DNA of 64,000 nt from Balneolaceae bacterium (lineage in GTDB: Bacteria; Bacteroidota; Rhodothermia; Balneolales; Balneolaceae), in assembly GCA_020832285.1 (NCBI GenBank), contig JAFIFB010000110.1, positions 1 to 64,000 on the forward strand, given 5' to 3'. The notes under the pieces are model-generated. The model was not told the origin of the DNA and ran no database searches. It was given only the letters and a program-made list of their open reading frames with translations. The translations under genes and the position numbers were made by a program. Each line of letters starts with the position of its first letter. Position 1 is the stretch's first letter. Below are positions 19,101 through 27,315 of this stretch, in pieces.

Positions 19101-20352
19101 CGATAAAATGGCGTTGTTTGCCGGGTACGGATTTAATAAATCACACTCGGCAGCATACTCGGTGGTAGCATACCAAACCATGTATTTCAAGGCGAATTAT
19201 ACAGCGGAATATATGGCCGCTGTGCTGAGCCACAACATGGGCGACATCAAGAAGGTGAGCTTTTTTATTGAGGAGTGCCAGCGCATCGGCATTCCGGTGG
19301 ATCCGCCAAACATCAACTCGGCCGAAGGTAAATTTATTGCGAAATCCGGTCGCGTACAGTACGGTATGTCGGCTATTAAAGGCGTTGGATCTGCAGCGAT
19401 TGAACAGATTGTGAAGGAGAGGAACGAAAAAGGAGAATTCCGGAGTATCTTCGATTTCTCTTCTCGCATTGATACACGAGTGTGCAACAAAAAAACGATT
19501 GAAAGTCTTGCACAGGCCGGTGCGTTTGATACGCTTCATCAAAACCGGGCTCAGCTTCTGGCCAGTATTGAAGATGTTTTGAGCTATGCACAGCGTAAAC
19601 AGGAAGAGGAGCGGTTAAACCAGGCAAGCCTGTTCGGCGGCAGTGGCGGCAGCGGAATGCTAAGCGAACCGAAGCTGCGGGAATGCCCTCCGTGGACAAA
19701 CATAGAACGCCTGAACAAAGAGCGGGAACTGATCGGTTTTTACCTGAGCGGGCACCCGCTGGACCGGCATAAAGAAGATGTGAGCCTGTTTGCAAGCCAC
19801 GATCTGTCGGAGGATACACTCGGCACACTGAACGATCGCGAGTCGGTAAAAGTGATCGGTATTATCACGGCAGTAAAACGGGTAACTGACCGTAAAGGCC
19901 GGCCGATGGCATTTGCCCAGATTGAAGATTTAAAGGGAAGTACCGAAATGCTCATCTTCAGCGAAGTGTACGACCGCCATCAGGGGCTGATTGTTCCCGA
20001 TACCGTTGTTCTGGCGGAAGGCAGTATATCGAAAAAAGATAATACGCCGAAAATCATAGCCAACAGTCTTGAAAGAGTGGAAAACCTGCGTGAAAAATTC
20101 CAGGGACAGCTCGAACTGAAAGTAAAATTGCGCACAAGCGAACTTTCAAAAGATGATCTCCTGCAGATGGCAACATTGTTCAGTACTCACAAAGGTGAGA
20201 CGCCCATCCGGTTTGAGATTCGTTCGGATCATGCCAAAAAACCGATAAATATGAACGTGAGAAAGTTTGTAGTGGAACCGAGTAACGAGCTGCTTTTAGG
20301 ACTTCGGGACCTGGTGGGCAGGAAGGCGGTACATCTGTCGAGGGGGAAGTAA
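16141..20352 (+). CDS. dnaE: DNA polymerase III alpha subunit with N-terminal DEDDh exonuclease
   Basis: A 1,403-residue replicative polymerase. Residues 1-185 are a proofreading exonuclease of the DnaQ/DEDDh type: Exo I FDTETTG (Asp6, Glu8), Exo II GHNLEFDLN (Asp105), Exo III HNAAADVDATA (His168, Asp173). A linker (190-250) leads to the PHP domain starting HLHNHSKFSVL (254-264). The palm carries GPGRGSAAGS (611-620) and the catalytic PDIDIDFDDDGR (about 652-663). The C-terminal part has helix-hairpin-helix and an OB domain (VKVIGIITAVKRVTDRKGR). E. coli DnaE is about 1,160 residues and uses separate DnaQ; here editing is in cis. The PHP metal ligands look partly changed (HNH for HxH), so its own nuclease activity is doubtful. 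Confidence 0.96.
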   Translation: MYLIFDTETTGLPQNYSAPLTDFDNWPRCVQLAWQVHDETGKRISSGDYIVKPDGFTIPFNSEKVHGISTERAHKEGIPLEEVMDYFSRDLEKCIFVAGHNLEFDLNIMGSEYLRVGRENPLSEKKAIDTKDESTEYCAIPGGRGRYKWPTLAELHDKLFQVGFEEAHNAAADVDATARAFLELVRIGVIQPQHHAEPGEVPANLSGLIDTSHYMPKVEDLRRRGVTGEEDESSATIDLPKESAGRKVDSPFVHLHNHSKFSVLQAASGVKDLVKKAKDDGMPAVALTDQGNMYGAFHFVKAANEAGIKPIIGLEAYFVEDRHQKRFTRDHKDKRYQQVFLAKNRKGYENLAEMCSLGFIEGYYYKFPRIDRELVKKYREGLIATTGGLLGEVPDLILNRGEEIAEEALKWWHDLFGDDLYIELMRHGLEEEERVNSVLLKFADKHGVKVIATNNTFYMEKEDAKAHDALLCIDNNELISTPIGRGRDKRFGFPNDEFYFKTQDEMKSLFADLPEAISNTAGIVEKIETIKLKRDVILPHFELPKGFKTEDDYLRHLTLEGAREKYERVSDEVIDRINHELGIIKEMGFAGYFLIVQDFIIEAKRMGVYVGPGRGSAAGSVVAYCTEITNIDPLKYDLLFERFLNPERVSMPDIDIDFDDDGRQRVIDYVVQKYGKDQVAHIITFGTMAARSSVRDVARVLNLPLPDADRIAKLVPETIGISLEDAFKEVKELRELKEQDDKLEGQTLQMAETLEGSVRNTGIHAAGVIIAPDKLTKYIPVCSAKDADLYVTQFDGKVIEDAGMLKMDFLGLKTLSILKTAIHYVKENHGKEYNLDDIPLDDEPTFEMYQKGATVGIFQFESDGMRKYLKQLKPTSINDLIAMNALYRPGPMQFIPDYIRRKHGEEQVEYDHDDLLDILEPTYGIMIYQEQIMMVAQRMGGYSLGEADVLRRIMGKKQPELLPPEEEKFIKQAVEKGYDKKTAKEVFDKMALFAGYGFNKSHSAAYSVVAYQTMYFKANYTAEYMAAVLSHNMGDIKKVSFFIEECQRIGIPVDPPNINSAEGKFIAKSGRVQYGMSAIKGVGSAAIEQIVKERNEKGEFRSIFDFSSRIDTRVCNKKTIESLAQAGAFDTLHQNRAQLLASIEDVLSYAQRKQEEERLNQASLFGGSGGSGMLSEPKLRECPPWTNIERLNKERELIGFYLSGHPLDRHKEDVSLFASHDLSEDTLGTLNDRESVKVIGIITAVKRVTDRKGRPMAFAQIEDLKGSTEMLIFSEVYDRHQGLIVPDTVVLAEGSISKKDNTPKIIANSLERVENLREKFQGQLELKVKLRTSELSKDDLLQMATLFSTHKGETPIRFEIRSDHAKKPINMNVRKFVVEPSNELLLGLRDLVGRKAVHLSRGK

Positions 20353-20410
20353 TCGACAGGTGTAGTGGGGACGGGGAGATTGGATGAGGGAGTGACTGAG
20401 TGACGGGGTG

Positions 20411-20665
20411 AATTCCAAGCGGCGCAGTGGTGAGCGTTGGCCTTGCTGTGATTGATGTGCGCCGTGCCTTCTCCCCAAAGGCCTTTGTCGTTTCGAGCGG
20501 AATGCGGTGCTTTTCCGCATGGAGTCGAGCACATCTTTTCCCCACGGAGCGAAGCGAAGTGAAATCTCCTTGTCATTGGAAGGAGTGTTGTAAGGCGTTG
20601 TTTACGTTAGTTCCCATCGCGGGGAGATCTCTCCACGCGTTCGCTCAGCTCACTTGGTCGAGATG
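20411..20665. repeat. Dispersed repeat, copy 1
   Basis: The longer copy. It contains an inverted arrangement: a GTTTCGAGCGGA arm at about 20489 and the opposite arm GGTCGAGATGACAAGG at about 20656. It shares three blocks with copy 2 at 20785-20945. No coding potential is visible. Confidence 0.6.
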
Positions 20666-20784
20666 ACAAGGTTCACCATTCATTAAGGTAAGCGGCGTTT
20701 CAGTACCCCAATCATGCACCATCCTGATTGACACCGGTGATATGTTTTTCACCACAATTTACTTTCTGGCAGGTTGAGGCGTTT

Positions 20785-20945
20785 TCATCGAGCGGCGCAG
20801 CGGTGAGTGTTGGCATGCCTGAGAAAGATGTGCGCCGCTTCCTACAATAAAATCTCCCTGCTATTTTAAGGAGTTTGGTAAGACGTTGTTTAAGGTGGTC
20901 CCCATCGCGGGGAAATGTCTCGAATTCATTATGACTGAAATGCGT
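20785..20945. repeat. Dispersed repeat, copy 2 (shorter)
   Basis: It starts GAGCGGCGCAGCGGTGAG and ends around CCCATCGCGGGGAAATGTC. Relative to copy 1 it lacks the middle segment with the GTTTCGAGCGG arm, so it is an internally deleted relative. Confidence 0.6.
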
Positions 20946-21040
20946 CGGGATTAGGTTACCGGTAACAATTTTGGTTTCTGTCACCTCCTCAATGGTGTTG
21001 CCAGCTATTCGGCAAGATCAGGAGCTAATGTTGACAGAAT

Positions 21041-22315
21041 TCAATTGATCGAAGAGTATATAATTCGCTCAAACCGCTCATAAAAATCAGCCTGTGTGGG
21101 TGAAGGATATACCTGGGTGTACAACACAACGGTCATCTCATTAACAGGATCTATCCAGTAAGTGGTCTGAAAAATGCCGCCCCAGCTCAGGCTGCCGGGA
21201 GGTCGTTTTCCTTCATCCGCTCCTTCGGGAGTGGTGATGTGCAGGCCGTAACCAAACTTGTTGTCACCAAGCCTCAAGTCATCAATTTGATGTGTTGACA
21301 TCAATTCCCAGGTTTCTTCTTCAAGAATCCGGCTGCCATTAAGTTCACCGCCGTTCAGCAGTGCTTGCAAAAACCGGGAATAATCGTAAACAGTTGAGGT
21401 TAAACCGGCACCTCCTGAATAGTAGCTCATGGCTCCCTGAACAGGGAAATTCGGGGTGATGATCTGATCATCGTTCGATGGAGCCGGTAAAAGTTCATCT
21501 TCCACCGTCGTGTAAAGGGTGACAAGGTCATCTTCGCGGCCAGGGAGGTAAAAGCCGGTGTTTTCCATGCCGAGCGGCCTGAAAATATGCTCTTCAAAAT
21601 ATTCTGCCAGTGTTTGTCCGGATACCACTTCAATCACACGTCCCAAAACATCGGTATTTAGGCCGTAAGTGTACTCTTCGCCGGGATCGTGAGCCAGGGG
21701 CAGTTCTCCAAGTGCAGCCATCGCTTCTTCGATTGTGAGGTCAGACTCGGTTCCGAGATCTGGAATACCTGCATTTTCGTATAAAATGCCGAAAGTTTCG
21801 TTATTGAATCCATAAGCGATGCCAGATGTGTGCGTAAGCAGATCATGAATGGTGATGCTTCGTGCGGCTGGTCGAGTTTCAAATTCTCCGGTCTCCTCGT
21901 CAAATTCAGTCAATACCTGTGGATCGGCGAACTCGGGGATGTAATTCATGAGCGGGTCATCCAAATCAAGGTCACCACGTTCATACAATTGAAGGATAGC
22001 TGTACTTGTGATCGCTTTGGTCATCGAAGCGATGCGAAAAAGGTGACCGGGTTCCAATGGTCGCTCTTCTTCGATATCCTGCCAGCCCCAGGCATCTTTC
22101 AGTGCAATTTCTCCGTGCCGTTTGATCAGAGCTGATGCTCCGGCGATTCGCCCTTCCTCAATTTCTGTCTCGAAAAGATGATCCAGTTCCGCAAGTTTTT
22201 CAATATCAAACCCGAGATCTTCAGGTGTGGATACGCGTTCAGCCTGCTCGGTTTCGGAGGGTGTGCAGGAGATAAAAAGGAAAAAGATGAGAAGCAGAAT
22301 TGAACTCTTTTTCAT
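21041..22315 (-). CDS. Serine beta-lactamase-fold lipoprotein (class C/esterase family)
   Basis: The preferred start is ATG at 22315, giving a lipoprotein signal MKKSSILLLIFFLFISC with the lipobox Cys at residue 17; an upstream ATG adds 11 residues before it. The catalytic SxxK motif is in RIASMTKAITS and the Tyr motif in YTYGLNTD. These features define the AmpC-like group that also covers esterases, D-aminopeptidases and PBP4*-type enzymes. Length suits a single-domain enzyme of this group. It is probably a periplasmic or outer-membrane-attached hydrolase; a true beta-lactamase role is not implied. Confidence 0.88.
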   Translation of the reverse strand: MKKSSILLLIFFLFISCTPSETEQAERVSTPEDLGFDIEKLAELDHLFETEIEEGRIAGASALIKRHGEIALKDAWGWQDIEEERPLEPGHLFRIASMTKAITSTAILQLYERGDLDLDDPLMNYIPEFADPQVLTEFDEETGEFETRPAARSITIHDLLTHTSGIAYGFNNETFGILYENAGIPDLGTESDLTIEEAMAALGELPLAHDPGEEYTYGLNTDVLGRVIEVVSGQTLAEYFEEHIFRPLGMENTGFYLPGREDDLVTLYTTVEDELLPAPSNDDQIITPNFPVQGAMSYYSGGAGLTSTVYDYSRFLQALLNGGELNGSRILEEETWELMSTHQIDDLRLGDNKFGYGLHITTPEGADEGKRPPGSLSWGGIFQTTYWIDPVNEMTVVLYTQVYPSPTQADFYERFERIIYSSIN

Positions 22316-22405
22316 AGGTAATAGAGATAAGGTAATGGATAGATTCAAAATAAAGATAAGTACCGGAACGACGGCTTCAAACCGTCATGCCGGAGTCATT
22401 ACATG

Positions 22406-23641
22406 TCATGCAGAAATCTTCTCACCCAGATTTTGATTCTGGTGCACAATCGGTTTAATTGCCTTAAATGCTTCCAGGGTTTTTTCGATGTGTTCATCGG
22501 TATGAGAAGCCATAGGAATGAGGCGGATTAACACCATGCCTTTGGGAACAACCGGATAAGATACGCCACTTACAAAAACTCCGTGTTTTTCCCTCATTTC
22601 ACGCATGATAGTTGTGCATAGTTTTGTACTTCCTTCGGTTAGTACCGGTGTAACAGGACTTTCGGATGGCAATACGTTATAACCGATTTTACTGAGTCCT
22701 TCCCGCAATTTGAGAGCGTTTTCCCATAACTTTTTTCTCCACTGGGGATTTTCCCGGATTAGCTTAATCCGTTCTCTTGCCGTGGCAACAATTGGAAGGG
22801 GCAGGCTTTTTGCAAAAATCTGACTGCGCGCATTGGCCTTTAGAAATTCTTTTACTCTTGGTTCAGTCGCAACAAATGCACCAATCAGAGCAACGGCTTT
22901 GGCGAAGGTGCCGAAGTAGATGTCAACACCATCCTGGCAGCCGAGAAGAGTGCCGGCACCGGAGCCATCTTCACCCAGCGTACCGAATCCGTGTGCGTCA
23001 TCTACCAGGAGCCGGAAGTTATATTTCTCTTTAAGAGCTACAATTTCTTTCAGCTTGCCCAGGTCTCCGGTCATTCCGAAAACGCCTTCGGTTACAACCA
23101 ATATAGAAGAGTTTGGTTTACTTCGGGCTGTGGCTCTAATTAGCTGCTTTTCCAGCCCTTCCATGTCATTGTGTTTATAGACGAATGATTCGCTCATGGC
23201 AAGCTGTTTGCCGTCTACAATACAGGCGTGGCTCAGTTCGTCATAGATCAGAAAATCGTTACGGTCAACCAGGCAGTGAATCACACTCATAATACCCTGG
23301 TAGCCGTAATTGAGAAGCAGGGCTTCGGGTTTGTGGACAAAATCAGCCAGTTCGCGTTCGAGAGCTTCGTGTTCATCGGAGTTTCCGGTCATAAGGCGTG
23401 CACCCATCGGCGCACTGAGGGAGTATTTTCGGGTCGCTTCTACATCAAACTGTTTGATATGTTCGTTCGCACCAATACCCAGGTAATCGTTGATACTCCA
23501 GACTATCACATCTTTACCGTTGAATTTCATGTCCGGTCCCAGGGGGCCTTCGAGTTTTGGGAATGTGTAGTAGCCATAGCCGTCTGAGGTAAACGAGCCG
23601 AGTGGAGAGTTCCTGTTTTCCAGTTTGTCAAAAAGATCCAT
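22406..23641 (-). CDS. Alpha-oxoamine synthase, serine-palmitoyltransferase-like
   Basis: A PLP-dependent enzyme of about 411 residues, started at ATG 23641 (MDLFDKLENR). Typical elements are the substrate-loop GYGYYTFPKLEG, MGARLMTGNSDEHEALE, DELSHACIVDG, the PLP phosphate/ring region LLVDDAHGFGTLG, and the Schiff-base lysine in GTFAKAVALIGAF. The stretch YKHNDMEGLEKQL closely resembles the equivalent region of Bacteroides serine palmitoyltransferase. The most likely reaction is condensation of serine with an acyl-CoA or acyl-ACP in sphingolipid synthesis. Glycine C-acetyltransferase or KAPA synthase are alternatives. No other sphingolipid gene is adjacent, though the lipid kinase at 26.3 kb is close. 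Confidence 0.85.
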   Translation of the reverse strand: MDLFDKLENRNSPLGSFTSDGYGYYTFPKLEGPLGPDMKFNGKDVIVWSINDYLGIGANEHIKQFDVEATRKYSLSAPMGARLMTGNSDEHEALERELADFVHKPEALLLNYGYQGIMSVIHCLVDRNDFLIYDELSHACIVDGKQLAMSESFVYKHNDMEGLEKQLIRATARSKPNSSILVVTEGVFGMTGDLGKLKEIVALKEKYNFRLLVDDAHGFGTLGEDGSGAGTLLGCQDGVDIYFGTFAKAVALIGAFVATEPRVKEFLKANARSQIFAKSLPLPIVATARERIKLIRENPQWRKKLWENALKLREGLSKIGYNVLPSESPVTPVLTEGSTKLCTTIMREMREKHGVFVSGVSYPVVPKGMVLIRLIPMASHTDEHIEKTLEAFKAIKPIVHQNQNLGEKISA

Positions 23642-23803
23642 AAAGAGAGAGTTTAGCAAAAAGTTGTTTTGAGCATTCCCGCCAGTAGTCCGCCTGCGAA
23701 AATGGAGTGGAATAGTTGATATTTTTTAAAAGTAAGGAAATTGCCAAGTATGTCAAAAAGCATCATTCAGGATTATCCCGGATATCTGACCAATATATCC
23801 GGG

Positions 23804-24721
23804 TTATGGAACCGGGTGGCCCTGTGATGCTTTGAGCAGCCTGAACCAATCCTGTCTTTCGAGCTGAATGTTCACGGCATTTGCAGCGCTTATCAAACGT
23901 TTCTTTTTTCCCGTTCCGATAACGGGCTGGGGTGACGAAGGAAGCCGAAGCAGCCAGGCAAGAGCAATTTGGTCGGAGGTGGCTTTGTATTTTTTTGCCA
24001 GTTCAGCGCATGTATTCTGAACCCGTTTGGAGCGTTCGTCATCTCCGGTAAAGAGGCGTCCGCCCGAAAAAGGGGACCAGACCATCGGAGAAGCTTCATA
24101 CTGCTGCGCCTGATCGAAAGTGCCATCGTAGATCGGATCGAGGTGCATCAGGGAGCATTCCACCTGGTTGGTGACAAGGGGATGATCGAGTTTGCTTTGG
24201 AAAAGTTCATACTGCGGCGGAGTGAAATTGGAAACGCCCACATGGTTGATTTTTCCTTCACTGATCAGTTCGCTGAAGACTCCAGCCATTTCCGAAGTGT
24301 CCATAAGCGGATCGGGCCGGTGAATCAAAACCAGGTCAATGAAATCGACAGATAGATTTTTGAGCGATTGCTCAACAGAACTGCGAATGTGGCTGGCTGA
24401 AGTGTTATAGTGCTGAATGGTATGTCCCGGGCGGTTTTCTGTGGTGAGACAGATTCCGCATTTGGTTACCAGTTCCATGCGATCGCGAAGTGAAGGCTTC
24501 TCCTTCAGGGCTTTTCCGAAAATCGCCTCGTTTTGATAGCTGCCGTAAATATCGGCATGATCGAATGTGGTGATACCATGTTCAAGAGCCAGTTCAATAA
24601 ATCCGATCAGGTCGGAAGTGCTGAAATCCCATTCATCAAGCCGCCAGAATCCGGCTGCAATTGTTGAAAATTCAGGTCCTTCGGGATGAAGTTTTAGTCT
24701 GTTTTTTGAGCTGTTTTTCAT
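23804..24721 (-). CDS. Aldo/keto reductase (YdhF-like)
   Basis: A 305-residue NADPH-dependent oxidoreductase with a TIM barrel. The catalytic tetrad is visible: Asp54 and Tyr59 in TTFDHADIYG, Lys87 in LVTKCGI, and His in DLVLIHRPDP. The cofactor-binding end carries VIGTGKKKRL. It is closest in pattern to the E. coli YdhF group; substrate unknown. It overlaps the upstream LVIVD lipoprotein gene in ATGA and is presumably co-translated with it. Confidence 0.9.
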   Translation of the reverse strand: MKNSSKNRLKLHPEGPEFSTIAAGFWRLDEWDFSTSDLIGFIELALEHGITTFDHADIYGSYQNEAIFGKALKEKPSLRDRMELVTKCGICLTTENRPGHTIQHYNTSASHIRSSVEQSLKNLSVDFIDLVLIHRPDPLMDTSEMAGVFSELISEGKINHVGVSNFTPPQYELFQSKLDHPLVTNQVECSLMHLDPIYDGTFDQAQQYEASPMVWSPFSGGRLFTGDDERSKRVQNTCAELAKKYKATSDQIALAWLLRLPSSPQPVIGTGKKKRLISAANAVNIQLERQDWFRLLKASQGHPVP

Positions 24722-26010
24722 TGGTCAAATCGTAAAATAAAGAGTCCGTTGTACATATCACTTACCAGTACTTTATCACCCGACAGCCAGGGATATACCG
24801 ACCACAATCCTCTGAAACTGAGAGAGTTATCATCGGGAGTTGTATCGAAATAACCCACGGTGGTTACGTTTTCCGGCAGCGGATTACTGACATCCAGAAC
24901 TCTGAGACCGGCGGTATAATTGGCCTGGTACATAAAGTCATTTTTGATGTAGAGGTTATGGTCAATTGCAGGAGTATCGTGTTCATAAAAACCGATCATC
25001 TCCGGGTGATCAAGCTGTTCCACATTCCAGATGTAAGTTCGGGTATTGTGGCCAAATTCCCGTTCATCCCCTTCATCATTCATAAAAAAGAAGCGGTGAT
25101 CTTCAGTCAGCCAGCCCTGATGAATATAGGCACTGCCCTCGTAGGTTTCTATGGAAATTGTGGAAGGAGATACTTTTTCGGTAACATCGGTGATAACAAA
25201 ATGGGTTTCGGCCGAACTGAAGCATATTTCCCGGCTGTGGTAGGCTTGATCAGGGCCATTATAAATTACACATTGTGTGTCGTGAATATAGCCATTTCTG
25301 GTGCTTCCGGCTTTTTCTTCGTAGTAGCATCCGGCAAATTCAGGCTGCAGGGGAGAGGAGATATCAATCATATGAAGTCCGCCTCTTGATGCACAATTTC
25401 CTCCGGATATGGCACCCACCACGTATGCAAATCCGGTTTCGGTGTTGATTTCGATATTATGGGCATTGCCAAATTCCGTATATCGAACAAAATCTGTGAA
25501 TTCAACCGGTGGGTTATTTATATGCCGGATTTGAGTCAGATCAAAAACCTGCAGCCCGTATTTTTGCTGTTCACTCACAATAAAGAGAGTATTCTGAAAA
25601 ACTTTGAGGTCCCGCCACATAGATGAGCCCCCTTTTCCATCTTCATGATTCGGGAAAAAAATGTCCGATTGTTTAGCCTGAAAATCAGCCGGTTCTTTTA
25701 CTTTGCCGATAAACAAGGGGTTCGACGGATTGGTGACTTCAACAATTGCCACACCATCGGAAAGCCCCACAAGTGCATACTCTTTCTGGGTTTCGGTGTC
25801 GGTCCATCCCCAGATATCATTTAATTGTGAAGCTTGCATTTCTTGGGGAGTGAGTTGTGCATACAGATCAACATTGTTGCATGGATAGATTCCTGCCATT
25901 CCATTTTGGCAAGGAGTGTAAGCGGGGATTTGTTCTGAATCAGTTCCACAAGAGATGAAAAACAGTGTAAGTGGAACAACAATAAACAGATAGCGAAACA
26001 TTTTAGGCAA
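24718..26010 (-). CDS. LVIVD-repeat (choice-of-anchor B) lipoprotein
   Basis: A 430-residue protein. The N-terminus MPKMFRYLFIVVPLTLFFISC ends in a lipobox cysteine. The body repeats a propeller-like unit with LVIVD-type strands: GLSDGVAIVEVTNPSNPLFIG, LQVFDLTQIRHINNPP, GLHMIDISSPLQPEFAGC and GLRVLDVSNPLPENVTTVG. That matches the choice-of-anchor B family. It is probably a surface or periplasmic binding protein; ligand unknown. It overlaps the aldo/keto reductase by 4 nt. Confidence 0.88.
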   Translation of the reverse strand: MPKMFRYLFIVVPLTLFFISCGTDSEQIPAYTPCQNGMAGIYPCNNVDLYAQLTPQEMQASQLNDIWGWTDTETQKEYALVGLSDGVAIVEVTNPSNPLFIGKVKEPADFQAKQSDIFFPNHEDGKGGSSMWRDLKVFQNTLFIVSEQQKYGLQVFDLTQIRHINNPPVEFTDFVRYTEFGNAHNIEINTETGFAYVVGAISGGNCASRGGLHMIDISSPLQPEFAGCYYEEKAGSTRNGYIHDTQCVIYNGPDQAYHSREICFSSAETHFVITDVTEKVSPSTISIETYEGSAYIHQGWLTEDHRFFFMNDEGDEREFGHNTRTYIWNVEQLDHPEMIGFYEHDTPAIDHNLYIKNDFMYQANYTAGLRVLDVSNPLPENVTTVGYFDTTPDDNSLSFRGLWSVYPWLSGDKVLVSDMYNGLFILRFDQ

Positions 26011-26135
26011 TATATCCGTTATATATAATATGGGATCAGATTTTTGTTTGTAAAATAAGTTGAATTATTCAAATCATCTCCCATTTTAATAAGAAGAAAC
26101 AGATTAATTAAATTGTAAGATACAGATAGATTGTT

Positions 26136-26330
26136 ATGGCTGACGAAAAAAAATACGAAGAGATGATCGAAAACCCGACCAAGCACCAGTTAAAAGCAAT
26201 TCGCCATGCACGTGAACGGGCCTGCATTGATGCAATGAAATCATCCAGCTCTAAAAATCCGCACAATAAAGGTTCCGATCTGGCAGGACTGTGGAGGTAT
26301 GTTTATGAAGAGTACTATCAGTTTCAGTAA
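26136..26330 (+). CDS. Small conserved-looking hypothetical protein
   Basis: A 64-residue, highly charged, probably helical soluble protein (MADEKKYEEMIENPTKHQLK ...). There is no signal or membrane segment. I do not recognise the family. It has its own 125-nt upstream spacer and ends 7 nt inside the convergent lipid kinase gene. The regular composition and clean start favour a real gene. Confidence 0.6.
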   Translation: MADEKKYEEMIENPTKHQLKAIRHARERACIDAMKSSSSKNPHNKGSDLAGLWRYVYEEYYQFQ

Positions 26331-27229
26331 TTGTGTGGCGTTACCACCGGCAGTACTTTTTCCCTGATGGTGAGAGTCAGGTGGTGAATGGCTGTTCCGA
26401 GTTGCTCACCGTCCGTGTGGACAGCTACAGGTTTATCCGAGGTTATTTCCAGTCGCTTGCACTGTCGTGTGCGTACACCAGACATATACGGTGACGGACC
26501 CCATCTGAAACGGGGAAGGTAGGCCAGTACTTTTGACAGCGGAATTTCATCTATCGTTAAAAGATCAATCAAACCATCCTGCATATCTGCTTCCGGCGCA
26601 ATAAAAAAGCTTCCTCCTTCCCATTTTCCATTACAGGCAGTAACCATGATGTAACTCTCTTCCGTTATCTCACCATCGAGATTCAGCTTCATTTTTGAGC
26701 CGCGAAATTCAAACGCTGCTTTGAGTGCCCCCATTACATAAACAGCGTGTCCTCTCAATTTTTTATAGTTTTTTGCATGAAAGTTGGCAAGGCCGTCCAG
26801 CCCGATACCGGTAGTATTTGCACACCAGCCTTCGGCATCTCCTTCAATGCGGATCAGATCAACCAGTATCGTGTGTTCATTGTAGAGAATATCCATGCAT
26901 TCGGGCAGGGTGTTGTTCAGTCCCAGTGTTTTAACAAAATCGTTGCCGGAACCGATGGGCAACACACCGAGTTTTGCATCAGAACCAACCAGTCCGCTCA
27001 CCACATGGTTAATCGTTCCGTCTCCGCCGCATGCCACAACGAGATCAAACAGTTTAGCTTTCCGGCGGGCCAGCTCTTTTACACTCTGGTCTGCACGGGT
27101 GATATTTATTTCAAACTCATCCCATCGCTGTTTGGCTTCACGGTTCAGCCAGTCGATATGACGGGTAGCCCGGTTGCGGTCTGCCGTAGGATTGAAGATA
27201 AAACAGGTTCGTGTGCTCCTTTTTTGCAT
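26324..27229 (-). CDS. Diacylglycerol/lipid kinase (YegS/BmrU family)
   Basis: A 301-residue member of the DAGK-catalytic family. It has FIFNPTADRNRA near the start, the nucleotide loop GGDGTINHVV (68-77), and PIGSGNDFVKTLGL (91-104). The C-terminal beta-sandwich contains YIMVTACNGKWEGGSFFIAP. It phosphorylates diacylglycerol or a related lipid at the membrane; specificity is not readable from sequence. Its 3' end overlaps the small plus-strand gene by 7 nt. Confidence 0.92.
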   Translation of the reverse strand: MQKRSTRTCFIFNPTADRNRATRHIDWLNREAKQRWDEFEINITRADQSVKELARRKAKLFDLVVACGGDGTINHVVSGLVGSDAKLGVLPIGSGNDFVKTLGLNNTLPECMDILYNEHTILVDLIRIEGDAEGWCANTTGIGLDGLANFHAKNYKKLRGHAVYVMGALKAAFEFRGSKMKLNLDGEITEESYIMVTACNGKWEGGSFFIAPEADMQDGLIDLLTIDEIPLSKVLAYLPRFRWGPSPYMSGVRTRQCKRLEITSDKPVAVHTDGEQLGTAIHHLTLTIREKVLPVVTPHNY

Positions 27230-27287
27230 GGAAGGATACTACTGCAAATCGGGTAAATAAAAAAATTCTTTTATAGAGTGTAGAATT

Positions 27288-27315
27288 AGCTTTTTTAATT
27301 TAAAAAATAAGCTTT
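27288..27315 (-). terminator. Likely terminator of the asparagine-synthase-like gene
   Basis: Just past the stop codon an imperfect A/T-rich hairpin has AGCTT ends: AGCTTTTTTAA pairs with TTAAAAAATAAGCT with one bulge. On the minus strand it directly follows the asparagine-synthase-like gene. Confidence 0.4.

Larger units (their letters stand above)
20353..21040. other. Non-coding repeat cluster after dnaE
   Basis: About 690 bases without a gene. Two diverged copies of one element lie in direct orientation: about 20411-20665 and about 20785-20945. They share GCGGCGCAG.GGTGAG.GTTGGC, then GATGTGCGCCG, then GTAAG.CGTTGTTTA followed by CCCATCGCGGGGA. The first copy also contains GTTTCGAGCGGA and GGTCGAGATGACAAGG, arms of the GTCATTTCGA-type dispersed repeat familiar from Bacteroidota. 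Short frames here are artefacts of the repeats. Confidence 0.6.

Noticed and set aside
20180-20670. Several overlapping minus- and plus-strand frames of 75-120 codons at the dnaE end and beyond
   Set aside because: They are antisense to dnaE or lie across the dispersed repeat; low-complexity and no family signal.
21041-22315. Antibiotic-resistance beta-lactamase call
   Set aside because: SxxK and YxN are shared by esterases and peptidases of the same fold, and nothing in the context indicates resistance.
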